The position numbers and the translations under genes were made by a program. The notes under the pieces are model-generated. The model was not told the DNA's origin and ran no database searches. It was given only the letters and a program-made list of their open reading frames with translations. A DNA stretch of 64,000 nt from Chryseobacterium rhizoplanae (lineage in GTDB: Bacteria > Bacteroidota > Bacteroidia > Flavobacteriales > Weeksellaceae). The stretch is from NCBI RefSeq assembly GCF_900182655.1, contig NZ_FXTC01000004.1, positions 248,001 through 312,000 on the forward strand. Direction: 5' to 3'. Positions within the stretch are counted from its first letter, which is position 1; each line of letters starts with the position of its first letter. Positions 1 through 10,225 of the stretch are shown piece after piece.

Positions 1-1
1 T

Positions 2-994
2 GGACTTTTTGGTCTATCTCTAGCGGATGGTCGTAGTAATGTAACCTTAAGAGGTAAACGTGGCAATCAATATCTACCCCCATATGAACTGCCAGGATAT
101 AATGGCTACCCTTTACTCTACAGCACAGCAACCAATGCAGCTCCTTCCAGTAATAATCGTTCAGCCTATTTGGATGTCCTGACAGGAAAATATATCGGTA
201 TCAAAAATCCGAACCTTAAGCAATTCACAGTAGAGAGTGGCGGAAACACAATTCCCCAAAATGATACTGATGTAAGATTCCGTAAAGCATATATAAAATT
301 AGTCCCGAATCCATCAGGCGGTTACAATGTAACATTAGAAATACAACATGGAAATGTCAGAGAAACAGTTATTGATAATTACTATTATCCTACTACTGTA
401 AAATATACAGAAAATACACTATCTCAAGAAGTAAGAACTTTAGACACTTCACCTCCTGCTACTTTCAGAATTGGTTTTGCTGCTTCTACCGGAGCTGCTA
501 AAAATATACATTTATTGAAAAATTTAGGAGTAACCAGACCTTATGCTGCGGAGGTAACGGATGATCTGTTTGCAGGATGTCCGGGCATAAAATCTACGTA
601 TTCTCCTTTACTTAATGATGCGGCATACAGCGGTCAGAATCCGCGAACGCTTTCTTATAATAATCTGGATTTTAATTCATTCCGTTTTTTAGACATCAAT
701 GGTAGTGTAATCCCGAATATTGTAAATGGCACCTATACAAGCAATGAGGGTACATGGGTGTATTCTTATTCTACAGGAAGACTTTCTTTCAAGCCTGCAA
801 CCGGATTTAACGGAACTGCACAAATAAAGTATGATATCAAAGGTGGAGGAAGCAATGGAACTGAAGCCCCTTACAATCTTGAAGAATACAGATCAATGCC
901 GGCGTTGGTACAAGTGAATATTTCAAGTTCAAACAATTGCAGCAAAGCCTGTGTGATTTCTAATAAAAATGTCACTCAGAAAATAACAAGATAA
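2..994 (+). CDS. Secreted L-type-lectin-like surface protein, 5' end outside window
   Basis: The reading frame is open from the first bases of the window, so the gene begins upstream and only its last 330 codons are seen; the TTG near 170 is an internal Leu codon. The middle part carries FRIGFAASTG followed by NIHLLKNLGV, the pattern at the end of legume-lectin-like beta-sandwich domains found in many flavobacterial surface proteins. Before it lies a strand-rich segment with KAYIKLVPNPSGGYNVTLEI. The last 120 residues (DFNSFRFLDINGS, then GTWVYSYSTGRLSFKP) look like an Ig-like or cadherin-like repeat with a FNGTAQIKYD strand. No T9SS sorting domain is seen at the C terminus. A role in glycan binding or adhesion is inferred from the fold only. 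Confidence 0.7.
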   Translation, partial: GLFGLSLADGRSNVTLRGKRGNQYLPPYELPGYNGYPLLYSTATNAAPSSNNRSAYLDVLTGKYIGIKNPNLKQFTVESGGNTIPQNDTDVRFRKAYIKLVPNPSGGYNVTLEIQHGNVRETVIDNYYYPTTVKYTENTLSQEVRTLDTSPPATFRIGFAASTGAAKNIHLLKNLGVTRPYAAEVTDDLFAGCPGIKSTYSPLLNDAAYSGQNPRTLSYNNLDFNSFRFLDINGSVIPNIVNGTYTSNEGTWVYSYSTGRLSFKPATGFNGTAQIKYDIKGGGSNGTEAPYNLEEYRSMPALVQVNISSSNNCSKACVISNKNVTQKITR

Positions 995-998
995 TTTT

Positions 999-1028
999 AA
1001 AAACCAGCTTTTTAGGAGCTGGTTTTTT
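999..1028. terminator. Intrinsic terminator, probably bidirectional
   Basis: AAAACCAGCT and AGCTGGTTTT form a 10-bp stem with a short loop. The stem is flanked by A and T runs on the two sides, so it can stop both the lectin-like gene and the convergent epimerase-like gene. Confidence 0.85.
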
Positions 1029-1048
1029 ATTTACAGTATTGAAAATCA

Positions 1049-2017
1049 CTATTTGTTATTTTGATCAAAATACTGAATTGCGTCTTCAATCGCTTTATCA
1101 ACAGGCTGGTAATGAAGTCCTAATTCATTTACTGATTTCTGATTAGAATAATAATTACAAATCTGCAGTGCTTTCATATTGGAAGTACTGAGATTTGTTT
1201 TTATCTTTAATTTTCTTAATCCCTCTCCTATCAATCCCAGGAAACTCAACAATCCATTGGGAATGGCTATCATAACCGGATTTTGATGGGTAATTCTATT
1301 TATTTTCTTAAAAAACTCTTTATAGCTTAAGTTTTCGTTAGCTAAAAGATATTTTTCACCATTCCTTCCCTTTTCAATTGCATTTAATACTCCGTTTGCG
1401 GCGTCTTCTACATGTACAAAGTTCTTTCCTCCTTTCGGATAGAAAACCAATTTCTTTTTCCAGGCCCAGAAGATGATTTTCCCGGAACTTGGTTTGCTGT
1501 CATAGGCTCCGATCATAAAAGTAGGATGTACAATAATCACTTCTGTATTTTTACGGTTCTTTAAAAGGTACTCTTCAGCTTCCAATTTAGTTTGAGCATA
1601 CATTGAATGGGTAAAAGGATAAAGCTGCGGCGCCTGTTCATTTCCCCGGAATGTTGTAGTACCATACCCTAAAGTGTTTGCCGTACTTACAAACAAAAAC
1701 TTTTTTACATTCATTAATTCTGCATGGGTAAACAGATTTACGGTTGTCTCATAATTCACTTTCCGATATTCATCATAGCTTATGAGATTCTGACGTGTTT
1801 CCGCAGCAATATGAATGACAAGATCAATTTCTTTGAGCAATAATGAAAGATCAGAGGAAAGGTCTGCTTCCAGCAGTTTCAGATTTTCGTTCTCCTCACC
1901 CAGCCAGCTGCTTTTCTTGCGCACCAGAGCAATAACAGAATAACCATTTTGTAATAATTTAATAATAACATTAGTTCCCAGAAGCCCTGTCGCTCCGGTT
2001 ACACACACTTTTTTCAT
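1049..2017 (-). CDS. NAD-dependent epimerase/dehydratase-like extended SDR
   Basis: This 322-residue extended short-chain dehydrogenase starts with the nucleotide-binding loop TGATGLLG at residues 6-13. It has the catalytic YAQTK (YxxxK) near residue 142. Overall it resembles the dihydroflavonol-4-reductase / 3-beta-HSD type, which acts on an NAD(P)H-linked hydroxyl or keto group; the substrate is unknown. The start at 2017 was preferred to a longer ORF (to 2068) because MKK directly precedes the Rossmann strand and because its ATG overlaps the stop of the upstream SDR gene in an ATGA. The two are therefore very likely translated together. Confidence 0.85.
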   Translation of the reverse strand: MKKVCVTGATGLLGTNVIIKLLQNGYSVIALVRKKSSWLGEENENLKLLEADLSSDLSLLLKEIDLVIHIAAETRQNLISYDEYRKVNYETTVNLFTHAELMNVKKFLFVSTANTLGYGTTTFRGNEQAPQLYPFTHSMYAQTKLEAEEYLLKNRKNTEVIIVHPTFMIGAYDSKPSSGKIIFWAWKKKLVFYPKGGKNFVHVEDAANGVLNAIEKGRNGEKYLLANENLSYKEFFKKINRITHQNPVMIAIPNGLLSFLGLIGEGLRKLKIKTNLSTSNMKALQICNYYSNQKSVNELGLHYQPVDKAIEDAIQYFDQNNK

Positions 2018-2799
2018 GCTTCGATCTCTCTTTTTATAGCCTGAGTCATCAACGGAAGTTTGATCCATATGGGTAAAATTTTCATCATCAGCCAGCTGAT
2101 TGGGTTCACCATAATTACGGAATCTTTTTTAAATAATTGGCGAATACAGTATGATGCTACTTTATCAGGATTTAAAAGGGTCAGTTTTCCAATAAAACCT
2201 TGTTTTTCTATCCTTTTACAGACATCCGTATTGGTTTTCATGGCACCAGGATTCACCACACTTACAAAGACATTGGTATCTTTCAACTCTTCATGCAGTC
2301 CTCTGGAAAATGAATGGATAAAGCTTTTGGAAGCAGGATATACGGTTTTAAAACCTATGGGAGAAAAGGCCGCCATGCTGGAGACATTCAAAATATAGGC
2401 TTTTGGCTGTTTTAAAAGGTTAGGAAGTAACTGATGGGTAATTAATGAAGTTGCTGTTACATTGACCTGCAGAATGGTATTGATATAATCCGGAGAGGCT
2501 TCTGTGAATTTTTTAGTTCCTCCAAGACCTGCATTGTTAATGAGGATATGAATATCAAAAGAACGGTTAAGCCATTCTGTAAGCTTCATGACATTGTCAT
2601 TAACAGAGAGATCTGTTTCATAATAATGAACTTTTACATCATACAGCTCGTTCAGTTCCTGAGAAAATTCTTGAAGGTTCTGATCCGGAAGACTGACCAG
2701 AATGACATTGATCTTTTTCTTTGCCAGGTGTTCAGCGAATGATTTGCCAAGTCCCTGGCTTGCTCCTGTGACAACAGCATATGACTCTTTGGTATCCAT
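2014..2799 (-). CDS. Classical SDR family oxidoreductase
   Basis: This 261-residue short-chain dehydrogenase has the cofactor loop TGASQGLG at residues 11-18, NNAG at 88-91, the catalytic Ser at 140-141 and YPASK with Tyr154 and Lys158, so all active-site residues are present. The C terminus (MKILPIWIKLPLMTQAI) is hydrophobic, as in the DltE/YqjQ-like or 17-beta-HSD-12-like acyl-carbonyl reductases; membrane association is possible. It overlaps the downstream epimerase-like gene by 4 bases. Together they form a two-gene redox operon of unknown substrate, perhaps lipid modification. Confidence 0.85.
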   Translation of the reverse strand: MDTKESYAVVTGASQGLGKSFAEHLAKKKINVILVSLPDQNLQEFSQELNELYDVKVHYYETDLSVNDNVMKLTEWLNRSFDIHILINNAGLGGTKKFTEASPDYINTILQVNVTATSLITHQLLPNLLKQPKAYILNVSSMAAFSPIGFKTVYPASKSFIHSFSRGLHEELKDTNVFVSVVNPGAMKTNTDVCKRIEKQGFIGKLTLLNPDKVASYCIRQLFKKDSVIMVNPISWLMMKILPIWIKLPLMTQAIKREIEA

Positions 2800-2958
2800 A
2801 CGTTTAAATTTTATGGTACAAAGCTATCGTGAAAAGAGGGTTTGAATGTTCCGGGTTATCAGACCGAACTGATTTTCAATCAAGAAAACAAAAACACTCA
2901 AATATTTAAAAATCAATATTTTAAACAAATAAAAAAGTAAAACTTTATAAACCTGAAC

Positions 2959-4047
2959 TTATTTTTTGAATTCAGAAGGAGTTTGTCCGGTCACTTTTTT
3001 AAAGGTTGTGTTAAAAGAAGTTTTGGAATTGAATCCGGATTCGTAAGCAATCCCGAGAATTGATAATTTACTGTTTGATTCTTTCAGAAGTTTTTGGGCA
3101 TACTCTACTCTGAATTCGTTCACATATTGGAAAAAATTCTTTCCAAAACCTGTATTGATAACATACGACAGGTGATGGGTAGAAACAGACAGCATTTCGG
3201 CCAGCCTGATCAGATTAAGTTCACTGTCAAGATAAGGTTTGTCTGCTTCCATTAGTCTTTCGAGTGAGTTTTTAATCTTAATTAATTCTTCATCAGAGAT
3301 CAGCTTTCTCTTTATTTCTTCTGAATCAGAATCTTCATTGATAGCAATCAGTTCTTCTCTCTGTTTTTCTTCTACAGGATAGATTTCTCTTTGTTTCAGA
3401 GAATAATATCCCACCCAATAGATCACAAATAAAAAGACCGTATTGATAAAGAAATTCAGTGATTTGGGGTCATAGAAAAGATTATAGATCACATAGATGA
3501 TATTCACAATAAGAAGTACCAGAATGATATACTCAAGCCAATTCAGATTGATTTCTTCAGTATTGGAAGAAAATTGCTGGATCTTCCGCTGGTGTTTTCT
3601 GATGGTAACGTAAGAAAGTCCGGTGTAGAACAGTGCCTGAATGAGGATCAAAATAACACTCAGATATTCAAACGGTGATTCATATCCAAGTTTTACTAAG
3701 ATAAGGCACAACAGAAAGGCTGCGGGAAGCAACAGGAATCTAAAATCCCTGATTTTGAAGGTAAAAGAAGGATTGGTAAAGAACAACACACTAAAGTAAA
3801 AAACAATAGGGGTAAAAAACTGAATACATCTTACTAAAAACAGAGAGTGAAACTCCACTGCCTCACCTGTGATGAGAAACAAAACCTCATCCAGCCAGAA
3901 GGTAGACCACAGAAACAGAAATATCCCAAACCAGAAATTGGCTTTACGGTTTACTTTCAAAGGATTGGCCAGCTTCAGCAGAGAAAGCAAAACCAATGAA
4001 CCATAGATAAGTATCACGATGAAACTGTTTAACTCTGATGTGTTCAT
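2959..4047 (-). CDS. Membrane-bound AraC family regulator
   Basis: The first 215 of 362 residues hold about seven hydrophobic helices (roughly 8-25, 40-60, 70-90, 100-118, 128-147, 167-188 and 195-212). A charged linker follows, and residues 255-361 form an AraC/XylS DNA-binding domain (LNLIRLAEMLSVSTHHLSYV, then SKLSILGIAYESGFNSKTSF and the closing TGQTPSEFKK). This is the usual flavobacterial layout of a 7TM sensor joined to AraC helices. The signal and target are unknown. It lies 31 bases downstream of the rhomboid gene in the same direction and may be its operon partner. Confidence 0.85.
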   Translation of the reverse strand: MNTSELNSFIVILIYGSLVLLSLLKLANPLKVNRKANFWFGIFLFLWSTFWLDEVLFLITGEAVEFHSLFLVRCIQFFTPIVFYFSVLFFTNPSFTFKIRDFRFLLLPAAFLLCLILVKLGYESPFEYLSVILILIQALFYTGLSYVTIRKHQRKIQQFSSNTEEINLNWLEYIILVLLIVNIIYVIYNLFYDPKSLNFFINTVFLFVIYWVGYYSLKQREIYPVEEKQREELIAINEDSDSEEIKRKLISDEELIKIKNSLERLMEADKPYLDSELNLIRLAEMLSVSTHHLSYVINTGFGKNFFQYVNEFRVEYAQKLLKESNSKLSILGIAYESGFNSKTSFNTTFKKVTGQTPSEFKK

Positions 4048-4078
4048 TGGTTTTGATATTTTAATTAAAAATAGTCTT

Positions 4079-4732
4079 TTATCCTATTCGCTTCCTTACA
4101 AAAATTTCATATCCCAGATAGATTAACGGAAGCGACATGATTCCTATATAAATTCCGTTTTGCATGGCATGTTCCGGCGCATTTATCACAGCATATATTA
4201 ATCCTAGGAAAGCACCCCCCAAATGAGCAGCATGTCCGATATTATCATGCGCTCTCGGATTCAGCATCATATACACAGAATAACCAAAATAGATCAGCCC
4301 GAAAATATATCCGGGAATACCGATCGGAATAAAGAAAAGATAGATTTTGAGATCAGGAATCAATGCTATGGAAGCAAAAAGGATTCCTGAAACGCCACCA
4401 CTCGCTCCAACGGCAGAATACCAGGGTTGCTTTTGATAAATGTATAATGATAGGAAGTTGCCCAGCAATATTGCTCCCAGATATACAATTATAAATCCTA
4501 TATTCCCGAAGCCCTGAATAACAATAGGCGCAAAGAAATATAATGTCAGCATATTGAATACCAGATGCATGATATCAGCGTGCAAAAACCCTGATGAAAG
4601 CAAACGAATATATTCTTTTCTATGAAGAATAGCACCAACACTAAATTTATATTTTTCAGTAATGGCAGGATTATTAAAAGCTATGAAGCTTATAATAGCC
4701 GTAATTGCAATAAATAATATTAAAATATTCAT
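4079..4732 (-). CDS. Rhomboid family intramembrane serine protease
   Basis: This 217-residue polytopic membrane protein has the rhomboid catalytic loop GASGG with Ser111 and a second-site histidine in HAAHLGG (His170). It also has the conserved SGFLHADIMHLVFNMLTLY helix 2 motif. It would cleave transmembrane substrates inside the cytoplasmic membrane; the substrate is unknown. The gene starts only 5 bases after the parC stop and is thus probably co-transcribed with the topoisomerase genes. That is a matter of operon layout more than shared function. Confidence 0.9.
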   Translation of the reverse strand: MNILILFIAITAIISFIAFNNPAITEKYKFSVGAILHRKEYIRLLSSGFLHADIMHLVFNMLTLYFFAPIVIQGFGNIGFIIVYLGAILLGNFLSLYIYQKQPWYSAVGASGGVSGILFASIALIPDLKIYLFFIPIGIPGYIFGLIYFGYSVYMMLNPRAHDNIGHAAHLGGAFLGLIYAVINAPEHAMQNGIYIGIMSLPLIYLGYEIFVRKRIG

Positions 4733-4737
4733 TTTTT

Positions 4738-7323
4738 TTAATTTTCAGGTTCATCACCTTGAAACAGATCACCAATAACTCCTCCGTCTTCGTCTATATC
4801 TCCTGTAGGTTCAGGTTCTTCATAGACTTCCGGTTCCACTTCTACAGGTTCAGGAATGATAATATTGATTGCTTTTACTTTAAACTTTGTAAACTGGTTT
4901 CCAATTGCTTTTATTCCTTTTACGGCAATAAATTCATCGATGTTTATTGTTTCAGGTTCACGTTCTTTCCCTTTATCTTTTGCGAAAATAATTTCTGCAG
5001 TTACGTCATTGGCAACGATTACATTTTCAATGAATGATTTCGGGTGTTCGGACGGCATGAAAGTCTGTACGTTTACCGTATTTTCCAATAAGAATCTCTT
5101 GATGAAGTAAATATCTTTTTCTCCATCATAATAAATACAGGTTATCGGCTGTGCAGGTCTCCATTTTTCCAATACCAGATATTCATCATCGAAACGGTTA
5201 CCAAGATCAAAGGACACCAGTTTAACTTCTCCGTTTGTGTTGATGGTCAAAATCTTGTCATCTCCTTTAAAGCTTCCTAATAATGTTCCTCTTGCATCGG
5301 CATTCAGTCTTCTTACGGTATCGTCAAACCAGATCTTTCTAGGTGCCAGGGTAGAAACTCCTTCTTCCTTCATATCTACCTTCTTTACCGCATATTTTGT
5401 TACCAGATTTCCTTTGGAATCACGTCCTTTGATGGCAAGTTCGGAGAAATTGATCTCCATTTTGTTCTTTCTGATTCTAGGATTTGGTTTTAAAAGCACA
5501 GTTACGGTTTCTGCTTCACCATTAGGGTTTGCTGAAAAATACAGTGTTTCGGAACCTTTTTTATCTGAAGCTAACGGATAATCTGTATTTCTTGTCACTC
5601 CGGTTACAGAGAAACGTTTCATATAATAGGGTCCTTCTCTTCCTTCGCGGTAGATCATATTATACACTGTTCTTTTATCATTTTTCTTCCAGATGGCAAC
5701 GTGCAGGATATCTTTACCAACAAACGTTTTTGCCTCTACTTTTACCACTTTCATACTTCCGTCTTTTCTGAAAATGATGATATCATCAATGTCAGAACAG
5801 TCGAACAGATACTGGTCTTTCTTCAGGGATGTTCCGATAAAGCCTTCTTCAAAATTGGCATAGAACTTTTCATTAGCCACGGCAACTTTTGTAGCATCAA
5901 TGGTATCAAAAATTCTAAGCTCTGTCTTTCTCTGCTTGTCTTTACCGTATTTTTTCTGAATATTTAAATAATAATCGATAGCATAAGCGATCAGGTTGGC
6001 CAGATGGTATTTCACCTGTTCTATTTTGCCTTCCAGTGATGCAATATTTTCTTTAAATTTATCTAAATCGAATCTTGAAATTCTCTTGATCCGGATTTCG
6101 GTCAGTTTTAAGATGTCCTCTTCTGTAACAGCTCTTAAAAGATGTTTGGTATGTGGTTTTAATCCTGCATCAATGGTCTTTAATACATCTTCCCAGGTTT
6201 TCACCTCTTCGATATCGTGATAGATTCTATTTTCAATAAAAATTCTTTCCAGTGAAGAGAAATGCCAGCTTTCCTGAAGTTCGTGAAGTTCAATTTCAAG
6301 TTCCTTCTTCAATAGTGACACCGTATGATCTGTATTCATTTTCAGAATATCGGAAACATTCATGAACATAGGTTTGTCACCTACAATCACACAGGCATTT
6401 GGAGAAATTGTCACCTGGCAGTCTGTGAATGCATACAGGGCGTCAATTGTCTTATCCGGAGAAACATCATTATGAATATGAATCAGGATTTCTACTTTAT
6501 CTGAAGTATTGTCCTCAATCTTTTTAATTTTGATCTTCCCTTTCTCATTGGCTTTTAAAATCGAATCAATAAGATCAGTGGTCGTTTTCGAATAAGGAAG
6601 CTCGGAAATCACCAATGTATGCTTATCCGTTTGGGTAATTTTGGCTCTTGCTCTTACTTTTCCTCCTCTGTGGCCGTCATTGTATTCTGAAACATCCAGA
6701 TAACCGGCTGTTAAAAAGTCCGGATACAGCTCAAATCTCTTTCCTTTCAGATAAGCTACCGATGCATTGATAAGCTCATTGAAGTTATGTGGAAGTATTT
6801 TTGTGGAAAGCCCTACCCCAATACCTTCTACTCCCTGTGCAAGAAGCAAAGGAAATTTTACCGGCAGGTCGACAGGTTCATTATTTCTTCCGTCGTAGGA
6901 TTTGGTCCATTCTGTAGTTTTAGGATTAAAGACTACTTCCAATGCAAAAGGGGTCAGCCTTGCTTCAATATACCTTGCAGCAGCTGCAGAGTCTCCTGTA
7001 TAAATATTCCCCCAGTTTCCCTGAGTATCTATCAGTAATTCTTTCTGCCCTATCTGCACCATGGCATCTGTAATGGAAGCATCTCCATGTGGGTGGTACT
7101 TCATGGTATTTCCCACGATGTTCGCTACTTTATTGTAACGGCCATCTTCCAGTTCCCGCATAGAGTGCATAATTCTTCGCTGAACGGGTTTCAAACCATC
7201 ATACACCGAAGGGATAGCTCTATCCAAAATTACATAGGAAGCATAATCCAGAAACCAGTCTTTGTACAGACCGGAAACCTTCTTTAAACTTTCACCCTCA
7301 TGCGAATATTCTTCTGTCGTCAT
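4738..7323 (-). CDS. parC: DNA topoisomerase IV subunit A
   Basis: This 861-residue type IIA topoisomerase A subunit has QRRIMHSM at 49-56 and KYHPHGDAS at 75-83. The catalytic tyrosine is Tyr118 in RYIEARL, which breaks and rejoins DNA during decatenation. The C-terminal half is a beta-pinwheel-like domain, and the extreme end is very acidic (VEVEPEVYEEPEPTGDIDEDGG). The residue equivalent to GyrA Ser83 is Ala82. The parE gene lies upstream on the same strand, separated by one small membrane-protein gene, so topoisomerase IV is the better name than gyrase. Its start overlaps the previous gene by 26 bases. Confidence 0.92.
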   Translation of the reverse strand: MTTEEYSHEGESLKKVSGLYKDWFLDYASYVILDRAIPSVYDGLKPVQRRIMHSMRELEDGRYNKVANIVGNTMKYHPHGDASITDAMVQIGQKELLIDTQGNWGNIYTGDSAAAARYIEARLTPFALEVVFNPKTTEWTKSYDGRNNEPVDLPVKFPLLLAQGVEGIGVGLSTKILPHNFNELINASVAYLKGKRFELYPDFLTAGYLDVSEYNDGHRGGKVRARAKITQTDKHTLVISELPYSKTTTDLIDSILKANEKGKIKIKKIEDNTSDKVEILIHIHNDVSPDKTIDALYAFTDCQVTISPNACVIVGDKPMFMNVSDILKMNTDHTVSLLKKELEIELHELQESWHFSSLERIFIENRIYHDIEEVKTWEDVLKTIDAGLKPHTKHLLRAVTEEDILKLTEIRIKRISRFDLDKFKENIASLEGKIEQVKYHLANLIAYAIDYYLNIQKKYGKDKQRKTELRIFDTIDATKVAVANEKFYANFEEGFIGTSLKKDQYLFDCSDIDDIIIFRKDGSMKVVKVEAKTFVGKDILHVAIWKKNDKRTVYNMIYREGREGPYYMKRFSVTGVTRNTDYPLASDKKGSETLYFSANPNGEAETVTVLLKPNPRIRKNKMEINFSELAIKGRDSKGNLVTKYAVKKVDMKEEGVSTLAPRKIWFDDTVRRLNADARGTLLGSFKGDDKILTINTNGEVKLVSFDLGNRFDDEYLVLEKWRPAQPITCIYYDGEKDIYFIKRFLLENTVNVQTFMPSEHPKSFIENVIVANDVTAEIIFAKDKGKEREPETINIDEFIAVKGIKAIGNQFTKFKVKAINIIIPEPVEVEPEVYEEPEPTGDIDEDGGVIGDLFQGDEPEN

Positions 7324-7807
7324 CTGTTTTTTTGTCTTTTTTCTCTTTATTAGCTTTTACTACTTTGTTCAGAGAGAGTTTTAAATCGTTTACTTCTTTT
7401 CTGTTCAAATAAGAGATCTGATACTTCAGTATAGTAGATCCGTTATTCTTACTTGAAACAGTGATGTATAATCTTTTGATAAATAAAATACTGACTACAT
7501 CATATTTTATCAGCTTATATTTTGGAAATTCATCGTGAAGAGGCTTCTCTAAAAAAGGAATAATATTCCTGTTTTTAAAGTTCAGAGCTTCTCCATCGCT
7601 ATCATATTCAAAAATCTGCCGTCCGCAAATATAGAATATGATCAGCATTATAGTAGGAACAATAATCAATAAATAACTTTCATCATCCAGTGCATTAAAT
7701 CTATATTTATTAGCGATAAATGCAATTACTCCAAGTACCATTATCATAAGAAGAAGGGTGCTTAAAAAGTTATAAACTGATGCTTTATTACGGTTACTTA
7801 GTCTCAT
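7298..7807 (-). CDS. Small membrane protein between parE and parC
   Basis: This 169-residue protein has two N-terminal transmembrane helices (about 14-33 and 45-62). They are followed by a cytoplasmic domain and a lysine-rich tail (KANKEKKDKKTDDDRRIFA). No family was recognised. The two-helix plus soluble domain layout resembles PH-like bacterial membrane proteins. Its 3' end overlaps the parC start by 26 bases, so it is translationally linked to parC and belongs to the parE-parC-rhomboid transcription unit. It may be real but functionally unrelated to topoisomerase. Confidence 0.7.
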   Translation of the reverse strand: MRLSNRNKASVYNFLSTLLLMIMVLGVIAFIANKYRFNALDDESYLLIIVPTIMLIIFYICGRQIFEYDSDGEALNFKNRNIIPFLEKPLHDEFPKYKLIKYDVVSILFIKRLYITVSSKNNGSTILKYQISYLNRKEVNDLKLSLNKVVKANKEKKDKKTDDDRRIFA

Positions 7808-7910
7808 TATTTAATTTTTTTGGCTGTGTAAGTTTATAATTTCCTACTTCATCCAAAATTGTGTTTTTTTCAGTCTTTATTAATGGCCTAAATTAGTTTT
7901 TTTTAAGTTT

Positions 7911-9797
7911 TTAGTTTTCTATTTCATCCAGAATTTCTTTTTTAGCAATATCAGTATCATCTTCCACAACCAGATTTTCCAGAATAAAAGTCTGTCTGTC
8001 CGGAGTATTTTTTCCCATATAAAACTCCAGAAGCTGTTCAATGGTCTGGTCTTTTCCTAACACCACAGGTTCCAATCTGATATCCTGACCTATAAAGTGC
8101 TTGAATTCATCCGGAGAAATTTCTCCTAATCCTTTAAATCGTGTGATTTCAGGATTTTTCCCCAGATCATTTAATGCTTTTACTCTTTCGGCTTCTGAAT
8201 AACAGTATCTTGTTTCTTTCTTGTTTCTTACCCTGAATAAGGGAGTCTGAAGAATATAAAGATGTCCGTTTTTAATCAGATCAGGGAAGAATTGCAGGAA
8301 GAACGTAATCATCAGCAAACGAATGTGCATCCCATCCACATCGGCATCGGTTGCAATAATCACCTGATTGTATCTCAGGTCTTCCAGACTTTCTTCAATA
8401 TTTAAAGCAGCCTGAAGAAGGTTAAATTCTTCATTTTCATATACCACTTTCTTGGTAAGACCATAGCAGTTCAATGGTTTACCTTTCAGTGAGAATACAG
8501 CTTGCGTTTCCACATCTCTGGATTTTGTGATAGATCCTGATGCAGAATCTCCCTCGGTAATGAAGATCTGAGTATCTCCTTTTCTTTCAGCTTTCTGATC
8601 GTTATAATGCTGTCTGCAGTCACGAAGTTTTTTGTTGTGAAGAGAGACTTTTTTAGCTCTTTCCCTAGCCAGTTTCTGAATTCCGGAAAGTTCTTTTCTT
8701 TCTCTCTCGGAAATCAGTATTTTTCTTTGGACCGCCTCCGCAATTTCCGGGTTCTTATGTAAAAAGTTGTCCAGTTTGCTTTTTAGGAAATCAATGATGA
8801 ATGTTCTTACGGTTGGTCCGTTCGGTCCCATATCATTAGATCCTAATTTTGTTTTGGTCTGGGATTCAAAAACCGGTTCTTCTACATTGATTGAGATAGC
8901 GGCAATGATAGACTTTCTGATATCAGAAGCTTCAAAGTTCTTATTAAAAAACTCACGGATCGTCTTCACATAAGCTTCACGAAATGCATTAAGGTGGGTT
9001 CCACCCTGCGTGGTATTCTGTCCGTTTACGAATGAGAAATAGGTTTCCATCTGAGATTTGTCAGTATGGGTGATTGCCACTTCAATATCGTCATCTTTCA
9101 AATGAACGATAGGATAAAGTGTCTCACTTTCCAGTTCTTCTTCAAGGAGATCTTTAAGACCGTTTTCAGAGAAATAGGTTTCTCCGTTGAAAAGAATTTT
9201 CAATCCCGGATTCAGGTATGCATAATTGCGGAGCATTCTTTCGATATACTCTTTTCTGTATTTGAAATGCAGGAATATATCTCCATCCGGAATGAAAGAA
9301 ATTTCAGTACCATTTCTGTCTGAAGTCTCTTTTTCTTCAAAGTTTTCTTTGATAAGTCCCTGGGAGAATTCTGCAGCCTTCATTTTCCCGTCACGGAAAG
9401 AACGTACTCTGAAATACTCAGAGAGTGCATTTACCGCTTTGGTACCTACTCCATTTAACCCTACAGATTTTTTAAACGCCTTACTGTCGTATTTACCTCC
9501 GGTGTTCATTTTGGAAACCGCATCTACTACTTTTCCCAATGGGATTCCACGTCCAAAGTCACGAATTGTAACTTTACCGTCATCTACTTTTATTTCGATT
9601 CTTTTCCCTGATTTCATCCTGAACTCATCAATAGAGTTATCCAGGATTTCTTTAAGCAGAATATAAATACCATCATCGGCGGAAGACCCGTCACCAAGCT
9701 TCCCGATGTACATGCCGGGGCGCAGACGGATGTGTTCCTGCCAATCGAGGGTTCTGATATTATCTTCTGAATAGGTTGGATTTATTTCTTGTGACAT
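7911..9797 (-). CDS. parE: DNA topoisomerase IV subunit B
   Basis: This 628-residue ATPase subunit has the GHKL pocket residues EILDNSIDE (50-58), RDFGRGIP (79-86) and GLNGVG (113-118). It also has the TOPRIM motif EGDSASGS (from residue 415) with DADVDGMH further on. It drives strand passage with ParC. The start at 9797 ([10 protein letters not shown]) is chosen over an in-frame ATG five codons upstream because homologues begin close to this point; neither start has a Shine-Dalgarno. It heads the leftward run parE, small membrane gene, parC, rhomboid. Confidence 0.92.
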   Translation of the reverse strand: MSQEINPTYSEDNIRTLDWQEHIRLRPGMYIGKLGDGSSADDGIYILLKEILDNSIDEFRMKSGKRIEIKVDDGKVTIRDFGRGIPLGKVVDAVSKMNTGGKYDSKAFKKSVGLNGVGTKAVNALSEYFRVRSFRDGKMKAAEFSQGLIKENFEEKETSDRNGTEISFIPDGDIFLHFKYRKEYIERMLRNYAYLNPGLKILFNGETYFSENGLKDLLEEELESETLYPIVHLKDDDIEVAITHTDKSQMETYFSFVNGQNTTQGGTHLNAFREAYVKTIREFFNKNFEASDIRKSIIAAISINVEEPVFESQTKTKLGSNDMGPNGPTVRTFIIDFLKSKLDNFLHKNPEIAEAVQRKILISERERKELSGIQKLARERAKKVSLHNKKLRDCRQHYNDQKAERKGDTQIFITEGDSASGSITKSRDVETQAVFSLKGKPLNCYGLTKKVVYENEEFNLLQAALNIEESLEDLRYNQVIIATDADVDGMHIRLLMITFFLQFFPDLIKNGHLYILQTPLFRVRNKKETRYCYSEAERVKALNDLGKNPEITRFKGLGEISPDEFKHFIGQDIRLEPVVLGKDQTIEQLLEFYMGKNTPDRQTFILENLVVEDDTDIAKKEILDEIEN

Positions 9798-9812
9798 ATA
9801 TGATTTCAGCAA

Positions 9813-10225
9813 ACATACAAAAATACGAAATTGTATAAAATTATCCGAATTTTTTCAGTTTGTTTTTTTAAAGATTTTTCCAAAAATATTGCAGTATTAT
9901 CAACCAAATTATATATTTCACATGATTATTCCATTAAATATGAATATAAGCAATAACTTACTGTTTATTTTCTTTCATTATACCAGTTGTTTCATTTGTA
10001 ATGCCAAAATTCCGGGTATGGTAAATGATAATGAAGGAGACGTGCTCAACAGTTCTTATACTTACGGGTATAGTCAGGATGAAGACGGGCCCATCTATGT
10101 AAGAAGTGACAATATTTTCCCAGGTTGACGGAACAAAATTTAAGAAATTGTTTCGGAGGTTAAATTGTTTGACTTTTAAGACGGTTGGCTTTTAAGCTCT
10201 TACTCACTTGTAAAAGGGTAAATAT
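9813..10225. other. Intergenic region with one doubtful small ORF
   Basis: This 413-base stretch lies between parE and the DUF2867 gene, both leftward. The only open frame of note is rightward (9889-10128, 79 codons). It has a hydrophobic, secretion-like segment (NNLLFIFFHYTSCFICNA) followed by a hydrophilic tail ending EDGPIYVRSDNIFPG. The tail has ordinary codon use while the first half is AT-rich and repetitive. It may be a remnant of a larger secreted-protein gene or a chance ORF. No family is recognised. Confidence 0.3.

Noticed and set aside
4759..5771. Several rightward ORFs of 80-114 codons inside parC
   Set aside because: They lie antisense to a well-conserved gene and have the Phe/Ser-rich composition of reverse-frame shadows. 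The same applies to the antisense ORFs in parE, typA, the M28 gene and gnd.
4738..9797. gyrA/gyrB as the names for the type IIA topoisomerase genes
   Set aside because: The linked parE-parC layout, the sequence of the B subunit and the acidic C terminus fit topoisomerase IV better; true gyrase genes should lie elsewhere.
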